This document shows positions 15,990 to 24,272 of a stretch of 64,000 bases of DNA, piece by piece. Numbering within the stretch: position 1 is the stretch's first letter; every line of letters begins with the position of its first letter. The stretch lies in contig JAAUZE010000010.1 of NCBI GenBank assembly GCA_014804755.1, positions 1-64,000 on the forward strand, written 5' to 3'. Source of the stretch: Lachnospiraceae bacterium. Lineage in GTDB: Bacteria; Bacillota; Clostridia; Lachnospirales; Lachnospiraceae. The notes under the pieces were generated by a model, which was not told the origin of the DNA, ran no database searches, and worked only from the letters and a program-made list of their open reading frames with translations. Made by a program: the position numbers and the translations under genes.

Positions 15990-16495
15990 TTTCCTTCGCC
16001 GCCCTTTCGTGCTCTTTTTGACATAAACCGCTCATAATCCTGCTCCATATCTGCGATCAGCCGCACAAATACGGAGGAATCCAGTCCCTCTCCGAACGCC
16101 TTGTCCAGACAATGCACCACATAATGATTGTCACTTAACGAAACGGTGATCGTTCCCGGCGTGAGCGTAATGGAATTCGCAAGGAGCGCCCTGCCAAGCT
16201 CCGTTTTTAATGACACGTCAAACGACACGATCGCGGGGGACGCCTCTTTTCCGAAGCGCAGGACTTTTCCGATCGTCAATACATTCGACTTGAGAATTTC
16301 CCAGATCAGCACGAACAGATATCGGATCAGCTTCCAGAACACCCTTGCAAGAAACAGATCGCTGCTTGCGCGGTACCCCATAAACTTACAGATAAATAGA
16401 TAAACAAGAACGGAGATCGGCAGACCGATGAGTGCGATCTCCACGGTCAGCTGTCCGTTCAATATGATCCACAATAAATAAAACAATACGAACAT
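15986..16495 (-). CDS. MrpE-like antiporter subunit
   Basis: A 169-residue MrpE-type subunit, first gene of the ten-gene operon. Marks are a membrane N-terminal third, ANSITLTPGTITVSLSDNHY in the C-terminal domain, and HCLDKAFGEGLDSS. I start it at the ATG at 16495 because GGAGG lies just before it. The ATG 15 nt upstream would contain the ribosome binding site itself. A folded intergenic element lies between it and trmB, so regulation at this spot is plausible. Confidence 0.86.
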   Translation of the reverse strand: MFVLFYLLWIILNGQLTVEIALIGLPISVLVYLFICKFMGYRASSDLFLARVFWKLIRYLFVLIWEILKSNVLTIGKVLRFGKEASPAIVSFDVSLKTELGRALLANSITLTPGTITVSLSDNHYVVHCLDKAFGEGLDSSVFVRLIADMEQDYERFMSKRARKGGEGK

Positions 16496-16524
16496 GCGCG
16501 TTCCTCCCATCCGATGGTTTTATT

Positions 16525-16647
16525 CCCGCGGGTAATGAGCCAAGCGGATGCGTCAGCATCCATTTGGCGAATGCCGCGAGGGTCAAAGACCCCGCAGCTT
16601 ACTACGTTGCAGGATTCATACCCCGTCAGCTTGCTGCGGGGTCTTTG
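16525..16647 (-). other. folded intergenic element between trmB and the antiporter operon
   Basis: Two strong stem-loops follow each other. The first has perfect 15-bp arms CAAAGACCCCGCAGC (16584-16598) and GCTGCGGGGTCTTTG (16633-16647) around a 34-nt loop. The second has GCCAA-GC-GGATGC (16539-16551) pairing with GCATCC-AT-TTGGC (16556-16568) around GTCA, and CCCGCGGG stands at 16525-16532. The first arm overlaps the last codons of trmB. There is no T-run, so it is not a plain terminator. It could be a structured leader of the antiporter mRNA or a dispersed palindromic repeat. Confidence 0.6.
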
Positions 16648-17290
16648 ATTGTCTGCGCGTGAGCACATATTTACAGATCGGATTGCCTGCGGCGGAAAAT
16701 TTCTCCTCGTACTCGGTCATCACATTGCCCTGCATCAGCGTTTCATCCGCATGCAGATCATAAGTGATCACATCCGCCTTCCACGCCGACCGGGGAAGCT
16801 GCTCTAAGGCAAAATCAAACAACGCCCGGTTATCGGTCTTAAACTCGATCTTTGCACCCTCCGCCGTGATCTCATCATAGCGCGCAAGAAATTCCGCGGA
16901 CGGGAGCCGCCTTTTCGCATGGCGGTCTTTGGGCCACGGGTCGGAAAAATTCAGATAAATGCCCGCAGCCTCGCCTTTTCCGAACACCGCGGTAAGCTCC
17001 TCCGCTTCCATTCGCAGCAGCTTTAGATTCGGCAGCTCCTCCGCCTCCATTTTCTGAATGGCGCGCAGCAGCACGGACGAATACTTCTCTATACCGACAT
17101 AATTGTTTGCGGGATTCCTCCCGGCGAGCGTATAAAGGAACTGCCCCTTTCCCATCCCGACCTCGATAAAAATCGGATTCGGATTTCCGAACAGCTCCGC
17201 CCATCTGCCCCGATACCGCTGCGGTTCCTGCACAACATAAGGACTTTCAGCGATCACGTCACGCGAACCGGAAATATTGCGAAGTCTCAT
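16616..17290 (-). CDS. trmB: tRNA (guanine-N7-)-methyltransferase
   Basis: A 224-residue SAM-dependent methyltransferase that makes m7G46 in tRNA. The SAM-binding site is FIEVGMGKGQF (41-51). The catalytic and tRNA-binding signature is NFSDPWPKDRHAKRRL. YEEKFSAAGNPICKY near the C-terminus is also typical. The last residues (QSKTPQQADGV) are encoded by one arm of a large inverted repeat, so the hairpin may have been captured into the reading frame. AAGGATG precedes the ATG by about 10 nt. Confidence 0.93.
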   Translation of the reverse strand: MRLRNISGSRDVIAESPYVVQEPQRYRGRWAELFGNPNPIFIEVGMGKGQFLYTLAGRNPANNYVGIEKYSSVLLRAIQKMEAEELPNLKLLRMEAEELTAVFGKGEAAGIYLNFSDPWPKDRHAKRRLPSAEFLARYDEITAEGAKIEFKTDNRALFDFALEQLPRSAWKADVITYDLHADETLMQGNVMTEYEEKFSAAGNPICKYVLTRRQSKTPQQADGV

Positions 17291-17351
17291 CGCGGCAACA
17301 TCCTTTCTTCATCGAACTGTTATCTAAGGAAACACGGATTACATCTGGCGT

Positions 17352-17377
17352 GGGAAACGCTTTGACTAGCGTTTCCC
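17352..17377. repeat. hairpin upstream of trmB
   Basis: Perfect 10-bp arms GGGAAACGCT / AGCGTTTCCC with a 6-nt loop, flanked by weaker nested complementarity (ACACGGATT / AATCCGTTT). It lies 60 bp before the trmB start and has no T-run on either strand. Confidence 0.55.
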
Positions 17378-17543
17378 TAAAAGAAATCCGTTTGTATTCT
17401 ACACCTTTTTTGTGCAAATAAAAAGTATAATATAAGAAGACCTGAAAAAATTTGCAAATTTTGGACAATTTTTCTTTGGTTTTGGGGTAAAATAGTGTAT
17501 CATATTTTTAGTTAAACTCATTTTGACTGACGGAGCGGTTCCC

Positions 17544-19226
17544 ATGCACGTTTTTTTCGATACGACAGCCGCAGTAGGCGGCGTTCCTTTTTATAAAAAA
17601 TGGCTCTTCGGTATTCTATGCGTTTGTTTGTTCCTTGCTACGCCGCTTACTGCCTTGGCGGAGCCGGTCGATTATGAAGCGGAAGCCGAGGCGCGCAAGC
17701 TGCTTCCCGTGCAGACAAACGAGATCGCAGGCTGGCCGAAAGGTCCGGAAATCGGTGCGTATTCCGCTATTTTAATGGATGCCGATACCGGAACGATTCT
17801 TTATGCCAAAAATATTTATGAACCCGGTTATCCCGCAAGCACGACAAAGCTCCTGACCGCACTGATCGCCGTGGAACAGAGCGCCATGAACGAGATTGTC
17901 GTAATGTCCCATGAGGCCGTGTTTTCCGTTCCGCGTGGCGGCTCGAATATCGGCATGGACGAAAGGGAAGCGCTTCCGATGGAGCAGGCGCTTTACGCCG
18001 TGCTGGTCGCAAGCGCCAATGAGGTTGCAAACGGCGTAGCGGAGCATATCGCCGGTTCTATGGATGCTTTTGCCGATATGATGAATGCGCGTGCCGCCGA
18101 ACTCGGTTGTGTCAATTCTCATTTTGTCAATCCCAGTGGTCTTCCGGACGACGCGCATTACACCTGCGCGTATGATCTTGCGCTGATCGCGCGGGCATTT
18201 TTTTCCTCTGAGCTGTTAAGTAAAATGGCATGCACGCCATATTACACGCTCTATCCCTCCGACAGACAGCCGGACGAAATCATCATGTCCAGCCATAACC
18301 GCCTGATCAAGGGCAATCGTTACGGCAGCCGATATGTATATGAAGATCTCGTCGGTTCCAAGACCGGCTATACCGACAGCGCCAGACAGACCTTAGTATC
18401 CTGTGCGGAGCGGGACGGCATGCGTCTTATCTGCGTCATCATCAAGGAAGAGTCTCCTAATCAGTTTGCGGACACCATTGCGCTGTTTGAATATGGTTTC
18501 AGCAACTTTCACTCCGTCAATGTCGCCCAAAATGAAACGACTTACTCCATTAACAGTACGGACTTCTTTGAGACCAGCATTGACATCTTCGGTTCGTCAG
18601 AAGCTATTTTATCACTCAACCAACATGATAATGTCGTTATCCCCGTCAGTATCGAGTTCTCAGATCTTGACTGCGAGCTGTCTTATGATACCGACCGCGA
18701 GGACACCATCGCCGTGCTCTCCTACTCTTATCACGGACAGCCGGTCGGCTCGGCGACGATTGATATTGCACTTGATATGACGGCGCCGTTCCAATTTGAG
18801 GAAACGCCGTTCAGCTTTAAGGATATGCCCACGATGGAGGAGGAGGTCGTTACGGCGCCGTCCCCGATCCCGATGCCGACTCCCGAACCGGAATTAGAAC
18901 AGGAAGAGCCACGAATTATTTTCGTCAATGTCAAACGGGTATTGGCAGTTTTGGTCATCGGCGCGGTTGTGATCGCCGTTTTCCTTTACCTGATTGCCTA
19001 TGTCAGAAGCTATTATTTTTCCTCCCGTCATAAAGAACGAAAGCGCAGGCGGGGCCGTAGCAGAGCTTACCGGAGCGCGCGCATTGATAAGCCTGTCCGG
19101 ACAGACGCTGTCGGGCTGAACTTCAGGCGGTCCCACCGGGGCTCTCATTCGCAGTGGGAGCGCAAGACGCCCCCGTCTTCCGAATGGAAACCGAGACGGC
19201 GGCGCAGCGGCCGCAGATATAGATAA
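17544..19226 (+). CDS. D-alanyl-D-alanine carboxypeptidase (PBP5/DacF type)
   Basis: A 560-residue low-molecular-mass penicillin-binding protein that would trim the terminal D-Ala from peptidoglycan stem peptides outside the membrane. All three active-site motifs are present: STTK (99-102), SAN (157-159) and KTG (273-275). There is a signal peptide in about the first 40 residues. A PBP5-like C-terminal beta domain, a proline-rich stretch (PSPIPMPTPEPE) and a C-terminal membrane helix follow. After the helix comes an unusual, very basic tail of about 75 residues. I chose the ATG at 17544 (GGAG 8 nt before) over a TTG at 17523 lacking a site. It starts the plus-strand run with the sugar genes. 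Confidence 0.88.
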   Translation: MHVFFDTTAAVGGVPFYKKWLFGILCVCLFLATPLTALAEPVDYEAEAEARKLLPVQTNEIAGWPKGPEIGAYSAILMDADTGTILYAKNIYEPGYPASTTKLLTALIAVEQSAMNEIVVMSHEAVFSVPRGGSNIGMDEREALPMEQALYAVLVASANEVANGVAEHIAGSMDAFADMMNARAAELGCVNSHFVNPSGLPDDAHYTCAYDLALIARAFFSSELLSKMACTPYYTLYPSDRQPDEIIMSSHNRLIKGNRYGSRYVYEDLVGSKTGYTDSARQTLVSCAERDGMRLICVIIKEESPNQFADTIALFEYGFSNFHSVNVAQNETTYSINSTDFFETSIDIFGSSEAILSLNQHDNVVIPVSIEFSDLDCELSYDTDREDTIAVLSYSYHGQPVGSATIDIALDMTAPFQFEETPFSFKDMPTMEEEVVTAPSPIPMPTPEPELEQEEPRIIFVNVKRVLAVLVIGAVVIAVFLYLIAYVRSYYFSSRHKERKRRRGRSRAYRSARIDKPVRTDAVGLNFRRSHRGSHSQWERKTPPSSEWKPRRRRSGRRYR

Positions 19227-19255
19227 GATACAGAATGTTGCGAGGACCACAAGAT

Positions 19256-21082
19256 ATGAAGCTTCCTATGATACCTTTTTTTCATAAAAATAAACGCTCC
19301 GTGCTGCGGCTTTTTCCCCGCGGTATGGGACACGCCGCGCGCACAAGACTGACGGCGGCAGCTCTCTGCTTCGCCCTGCTCATACCGGCGCTTGACGGCT
19401 GCGGCCGTGCCAAAACCGATCCCGACGCGTGCCCCTATGAGGAATTTATTGTCGTAGATGTTTTTGACTGCCTTGCCAATTTCCAAGGTATTCAATCGGG
19501 ATGGTTCGCCAAGATCGTCCGTGATAAGTTTAATATGGAACTCAATATTATTGCTCCGAACGTGACGGGCGGCGAGAATACGCTTTTTGCCACACGCTTC
19601 GCGGCAGGCAATCTCGGCGATCTGATCATTACCTCGGGAGAAAAGGGACATTTACAGGAACTTATTGATTCCGACCTGATTCTGGATATGTCCGCATACT
19701 TACAGGACAAGCAGATCATGCGCTATGATGCCGCGATCAACTCCCTGAATGACAAGCTTCCCGGCAGCGGACTATATGCGATCCCTTCCGAAATATCATC
19801 GTTTTCTGCCGATACGCCGAGCGATGTGCTCGAGCCGACGTTCGGACCGTATGTGCGCTGGGACCTGTATGCTGCCCTCGGTTATCCTGCCATCCATACG
19901 CTTGAGGATCTTCTTCCCGTCCTTCAAGATATGCAGGCGCTTTATCCGGAGACGGAGGACGGTACGCCCACCTACGCCTTTTCTTTTTTTAAGAATTGGG
20001 ACGGCAATATGATGAACGCCGTCAAACAACCCTGCTGTTATTATGGCTACGATGAATTCGGCTTTGTGCTGGCAAAGGCAGACGGCTCCGATTTTCAAGA
20101 TTTGACAGACCCGGACTCGATTTATACCCGCGTTTTGAAATTTTATTTTGACGCAAATCAGCTCGGTCTCGTCGATCCTGATTCCTCTATACAGAATTAC
20201 GACGATGTTTTTGACAAATATGCGAACGGCTCCATTTTGTACTCCTGTTGGCCGTGGCAGTGCCAGTCGGCATATAACACGGTTGAAAACGGCGCGGCAG
20301 GGCGCGGATATATGCTTGTGCCGATCGAAGATATGACGATTTTCAGCTACGGCTGCCAGCCTTACGGCAATCAGAAAACCGTGATCTGTATCGGAAGAAA
20401 CACCAAGGACCCCGAACGGCTCGCCGCCTTCATTGACTGGCTCTACTCCCCGGAAGGTATCATGGCCAACAGCGCACAGATCAGTAACGCCGCTGCCGGA
20501 CCGCAAGGACTTACCTGGGAGCTGGACGCGGACGGCAATCCTGTTTTGACCGAGTTCGGAATGGCCGCGTTTAATGATCAGGATACGCCGGTTCCGGAAG
20601 AATGGGGTGGCGGCACTTGGGCTGACGGTATCTCCACGCTCAATTATAAAGCGGTCGCACCGACGGAGCTTTCACCGGATGGTTATCCATACTGTTATCA
20701 GTTATGGCAATCCTTTCAGGAACCGATTGCCACCACGCCGCTGGTCCTTGACTGGCGGGCATATACCGGCAGTACGAATGCCTTAACGTATCTTTCAGCA
20801 CATGATATGCTCCTTCTCGCACCCGGCGTAGATTATGTCGCCGAGGAGGAATCCAACGAACTTTACATCATCCGCAACCAATGCAGTTCTGTCATTACGG
20901 ATTATTCATGGCGGATGGTTTTTGCGGAGGATGAGGATACGTTTTACCGCTATCATGAAGAAATGCGCGCCCGGCTTAACGCGCTTGACTACGACAAGAT
21001 TCTCGCCTATGATCTTGCCGGTGCTATCACACAGAATGAAGCACGCCAAAACGCATTAATGAGAACATCGAAGGTTCCTTAG
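19256..21082 (+). CDS. extracellular solute-binding lipoprotein, ABC sugar uptake family
   Basis: A 608-residue solute-binding protein with a long basic N-terminus, a hydrophobic stretch and a lipobox ending in LDGC (Cys about 49). It is paralogous to the binding protein encoded at 27011-28693: shared segments include SGWFAKI versus TGWSAQI, GNLGDLII versus GNLGDIIV, then GPQGLTW, DWRAYTG and TDYSWR. No permease is next to it, so it may share the permeases encoded 9 kb away. It lies 29 nt after the carboxypeptidase gene. The ATG at 19256 was chosen over one 21 nt upstream because GAGG precedes it. Confidence 0.82.
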   Translation: MKLPMIPFFHKNKRSVLRLFPRGMGHAARTRLTAAALCFALLIPALDGCGRAKTDPDACPYEEFIVVDVFDCLANFQGIQSGWFAKIVRDKFNMELNIIAPNVTGGENTLFATRFAAGNLGDLIITSGEKGHLQELIDSDLILDMSAYLQDKQIMRYDAAINSLNDKLPGSGLYAIPSEISSFSADTPSDVLEPTFGPYVRWDLYAALGYPAIHTLEDLLPVLQDMQALYPETEDGTPTYAFSFFKNWDGNMMNAVKQPCCYYGYDEFGFVLAKADGSDFQDLTDPDSIYTRVLKFYFDANQLGLVDPDSSIQNYDDVFDKYANGSILYSCWPWQCQSAYNTVENGAAGRGYMLVPIEDMTIFSYGCQPYGNQKTVICIGRNTKDPERLAAFIDWLYSPEGIMANSAQISNAAAGPQGLTWELDADGNPVLTEFGMAAFNDQDTPVPEEWGGGTWADGISTLNYKAVAPTELSPDGYPYCYQLWQSFQEPIATTPLVLDWRAYTGSTNALTYLSAHDMLLLAPGVDYVAEEESNELYIIRNQCSSVITDYSWRMVFAEDEDTFYRYHEEMRARLNALDYDKILAYDLAGAITQNEARQNALMRTSKVP

Positions 21083-21139
21083 ATAATGGAGGTAAAGCGA
21101 ACAAGTTCGCTTTGCTGTTGGCAGCATGGAGGATTAAGT

Positions 21140-22615
21140 ATGACACACGAAGAATATCTCGCACAGATTGAGCAGGTCATTGCACAGGGACCGTACAAGG
21201 ACGACTGGAGTTCCCTGTCACGGTTCAAAATGCCGGAATGGTTTGAAAACGCCAAATTCGGTATCTTTATTCACTGGGGGCTTTACAGTGTTCCCGCTTT
21301 TAATAACGAATGGTATTCCCGCAATATGTACATACAGGGGAGCGAAGAATTTGAACACCATATCAAAACCTATGGTCCGCATAAGGATTTCGGCTACAAG
21401 GATTTTATCCCCCTGTTTACCGCGCCAAATTATGATCCGGACAAATGGGCGGCTCTTTTTGAGGAAGCGGGGGCAAAATATGTCGTTCCTGTCGCCGAGC
21501 ATCATGACGGTTTTCAGATGTATGACAGCGAGCTTTCCGAGTTTACTTCCGTGAAGATGGGACCGAAACGGGATTGTATTGGCGAGCTGCGGGATGCGCT
21601 TACACGCCGGGGCATCACGTTCGCCACCTCCTCCCACCGTGCGGAGCATCTTTGGTTTATGGGAAACGGCAGGGATTTTGATTCGGATATTAAGGAGCCG
21701 CTCAAGCGCGGCGATTTTTACTGGCCCTCTATCCAAAAGCAGCCGGACCAATCGAGTCTGACCGATACGCCGATCCCGACCAGGGAATATTTAGAGGACT
21801 GGCTCGTGCGCACGGCTGAGCTGATCGATAAATACCGCCCCGCCATTTTATATTTTGACTGGTGGGTACAGCATGTTTCATGGAAGCCTTACTTAAAGAA
21901 GCTCGCCGCTTATTACTATAACCGCGGCGAAGAATGGGGTACTCCGGTCGGCATCTGCTATAAACATGACGCGATGATGTTCGGCAGCGGTATTGTCGAT
22001 GTGGAACGCGGTAAATTCGCCGACGCCAAGCCCTATCACTGGCAGACGGACACCGCCATTGCACATAATTCGTGGTGCTACACGACCAATCTGAATTATA
22101 AGACGACTCAGGATATTATCTGTTACCTGATCGATGTTGTGAGCAAAAACGGAAATCTCCTCTTAAACGTCGGTCCGAAGGCGGACGGTACTATCCCCGA
22201 ACAGGATACGACCATCTTAAAAGAGATCGGCGCGTGGCTTGCTACGAACGGGGAAGCCGTATACAATACGCATGTATGGCGTTTTTCAGAGGAGGGACCG
22301 ACAACGGAGGTTTCCGGTCAATTCTGTGATTCCTCCGGCAGCCGCTATACAAGTGAGGATTTCCGTTTCACCGTCGGGGATGGCTATCTTTATGCCACCT
22401 GCATGAAGTATCCGGAAAACGGCAGCATTACCATTCGATCACTTGCCGACAGCAGCGATCAGAATAAGCCGCTCTTCCACGGTTTGATCGAGGATGTATC
22501 CGTGCTTGGATTTGAAGAAAAGATCCATTGGACAAAGGACAGCGAGGGTCTTCACTTTACCACGACAAACGTAAAGAGCGAGCTTCCTGTCGTGATCAGG
22601 ATTAAAATGTTATGA
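21140..22615 (+). CDS. alpha-L-fucosidase, glycoside hydrolase family 29
   Basis: A 491-residue GH29 retaining fucosidase without a signal peptide, so it should act on imported oligosaccharides in the cytoplasm. Marks are FGIFIHWGLYSVP, EHHDGF (120-125) and the nucleophile region ILYFDWW with Asp about 240. Later come SKNGNLLLNVGPKADGTIP and a small C-terminal beta domain. The ATG at 21140 follows GGAGG. The preceding 57-nt gap holds a small hairpin (AAAGCGAA / TTCGCTTT). It is co-transcribed with the binding protein upstream and the regulator downstream (8-nt gap). Confidence 0.9.
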   Translation: MTHEEYLAQIEQVIAQGPYKDDWSSLSRFKMPEWFENAKFGIFIHWGLYSVPAFNNEWYSRNMYIQGSEEFEHHIKTYGPHKDFGYKDFIPLFTAPNYDPDKWAALFEEAGAKYVVPVAEHHDGFQMYDSELSEFTSVKMGPKRDCIGELRDALTRRGITFATSSHRAEHLWFMGNGRDFDSDIKEPLKRGDFYWPSIQKQPDQSSLTDTPIPTREYLEDWLVRTAELIDKYRPAILYFDWWVQHVSWKPYLKKLAAYYYNRGEEWGTPVGICYKHDAMMFGSGIVDVERGKFADAKPYHWQTDTAIAHNSWCYTTNLNYKTTQDIICYLIDVVSKNGNLLLNVGPKADGTIPEQDTTILKEIGAWLATNGEAVYNTHVWRFSEEGPTTEVSGQFCDSSGSRYTSEDFRFTVGDGYLYATCMKYPENGSITIRSLADSSDQNKPLFHGLIEDVSVLGFEEKIHWTKDSEGLHFTTTNVKSELPVVIRIKML

Positions 22616-22623
22616 GGTAGATC

Positions 22624-24174
22624 ATGCATACTTTTTTCATTGCGGATGATGAGCTTGCCATTCGAAACGGCTTGAAGTGCATAATTGATTGGAACGAGAT
22701 GGGTTTTACCTGCGTGGGGGAAGCCGGAAACGGGGAAGATGCGCTGCATGGAATCCTCGGCTTAAAGCCCGATTTGGTGCTGCTTGATATTAAAATGCCC
22801 AAAATGAGCGGTCTTGACGTCGTTCATGCGCTGCGGGCACAGGATTTCAAGGGAAAGATCATCATCCTGAGCGGCTTTTCCGATTTCACCTATGCGCAGG
22901 ACGCGATCAGAAACGGGGTAAACTTCTATCTGACGAAACCAATCGATGAGGACGAGCTTACTTCCGCAATCGAAAATATCAGGGAACAGCTAACAATGGA
23001 TGCGGATCAGACCGATGCCTTAGAGCGGTTGAAAACGCGGGCGCGCAACGTTCTTCTACATGATCTTGTAACCGGCTGCGCATCGCCGGACGACATCCGC
23101 ATTGAAACTTTTTCGATGAACGCCGATGTCTATCAGATCGTGACCTATGAAAATTTCAGTATCGAGCGGGGCAATATTACCTATAGCTTTGCCGAGCTGT
23201 TAAAAGTCACCAATCAGGACAGTCACTTTTTTGAGTATTTTGAGGAGGATCATAAAGACGTGATCCTCTTAAAAGGCATTTCCGCTCTCAAGCGTTTTCA
23301 GGACTTTATAGACCATTACGAAAACACCCCCCCTCAGAAGGATTCGCCGTTAGACTCGCTGTTTATCGCTTACGGGCGTCCGGTACATGACCTTATGAGC
23401 ATCAACGAATCTTATCTTGACGCTATCACCCTGCTTAGCCGTCGTTTTTTCTGTGCGCAAGGGCAACATACATTAGGCTTTGAGGAGCTTCCCCATGTGG
23501 AGGCCATTGATCAGGAGCTTTGCAACGACAAGTTAAATGAATTCTGCGCTCTGCTCATCGACTTCCTGCAGACTTTTAACCGAAAAAAAGTGGCGGAGAC
23601 CCTTTATCAGCTGGAGCTCTATCTATATCAGGTCCGCAACGACATCGATGAGGTCAGACTGTTTCTCTCCGACCTTTATTTACAGATCAAAGAAAAGATG
23701 AATCACATTTACAATACGATGGCAATCCCGTTTCCGACCAATTCCACCGCTCTCGATTTTATCAATAAGAAATATTATCTCTATGAAATTATGATTTTCT
23801 TTTCGGAACAGTTTGAAATGATCATGAACGCCATTGGAAATTCTTCGCGGGACAGTGTCTTAGACGATATTCTTTATTATATTGATCATAACTACAAGAC
23901 GAATATCAAGCTGGAAGCAATCGCTCCGCTGTTTGGGTATAACAGCGCCTACCTTGGCAAAATCTTTAATAAGACGGTCGGCGAAAGCTTCAATTCATAT
24001 GTCGATCATATGCGTATTGAACGCTCGAAAGAGCTGCTTTTGGAAAACCACTTAAAGGTCTACGAAATTGCCGAGCAGGTCGGCTATAAAAATGTGGATT
24101 ACTTTCACAAGAAATTCAAAAAATATGTGGGAATCAGTCCCGCTGAATTCCGAAAGCAGATGGTGGGAGAATAA
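22624..24174 (+). CDS. YesN-like response regulator with AraC-type DNA-binding domain
   Basis: A 516-residue two-component regulator. The receiver domain has Asp8-Asp9, the phosphorylation Asp55 in LVLLDIKMPKMSGLD, and the conserved lysine in FYLTKPID. A long middle domain follows. The C-terminus (about 415-512) is an AraC-type double helix-turn-helix, with YVGISPAEFRKQ at its end. Such regulators usually control sugar ABC transport and glycosidase genes with a YesM-type kinase. Here the likely kinase gene is at 33450-35297, about 9 kb away. It follows the fucosidase gene after 8 nt. Confidence 0.88.
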   Translation: MHTFFIADDELAIRNGLKCIIDWNEMGFTCVGEAGNGEDALHGILGLKPDLVLLDIKMPKMSGLDVVHALRAQDFKGKIIILSGFSDFTYAQDAIRNGVNFYLTKPIDEDELTSAIENIREQLTMDADQTDALERLKTRARNVLLHDLVTGCASPDDIRIETFSMNADVYQIVTYENFSIERGNITYSFAELLKVTNQDSHFFEYFEEDHKDVILLKGISALKRFQDFIDHYENTPPQKDSPLDSLFIAYGRPVHDLMSINESYLDAITLLSRRFFCAQGQHTLGFEELPHVEAIDQELCNDKLNEFCALLIDFLQTFNRKKVAETLYQLELYLYQVRNDIDEVRLFLSDLYLQIKEKMNHIYNTMAIPFPTNSTALDFINKKYYLYEIMIFFSEQFEMIMNAIGNSSRDSVLDDILYYIDHNYKTNIKLEAIAPLFGYNSAYLGKIFNKTVGESFNSYVDHMRIERSKELLLENHLKVYEIAEQVGYKNVDYFHKKFKKYVGISPAEFRKQMVGE

Positions 24175-24195
24175 AAAAGAACGCTGCGCGTTCTT
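24173..24195 (-). terminator. terminator of the ABC-F gene
   Basis: Stem AAGAACGC / GCGTTCTT with a TGC triloop. On the minus strand it is followed by TTTTTTAT, so it ends the ABC-F transcript. A second 16-bp hairpin (CTTTCGAAGAATCTGC at 24193-24208 with its complement at 24212-24227) lies directly before it. Confidence 0.75.
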
Positions 24196-24246
24196 TCGAA
24201 GAATCTGCCTCGCAGATTCTTCGAAAGACTAAGAAATTTCCTATAA
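24177..24246. repeat. palindromic intergenic element, copy 1
   Basis: An 8-bp AAGAACGC hairpin, a 16-bp hairpin and the tail AGAAATTTCCTATAA. The same tail and an AAGAATGC hairpin in the same order occur at 37869-37929, so both places carry one element type. It separates the convergent YesN and ABC-F genes. Confidence 0.55.
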
Positions 24247-24272
24247 TTTAAAAAAGTATCTTCCTTGCCGCT

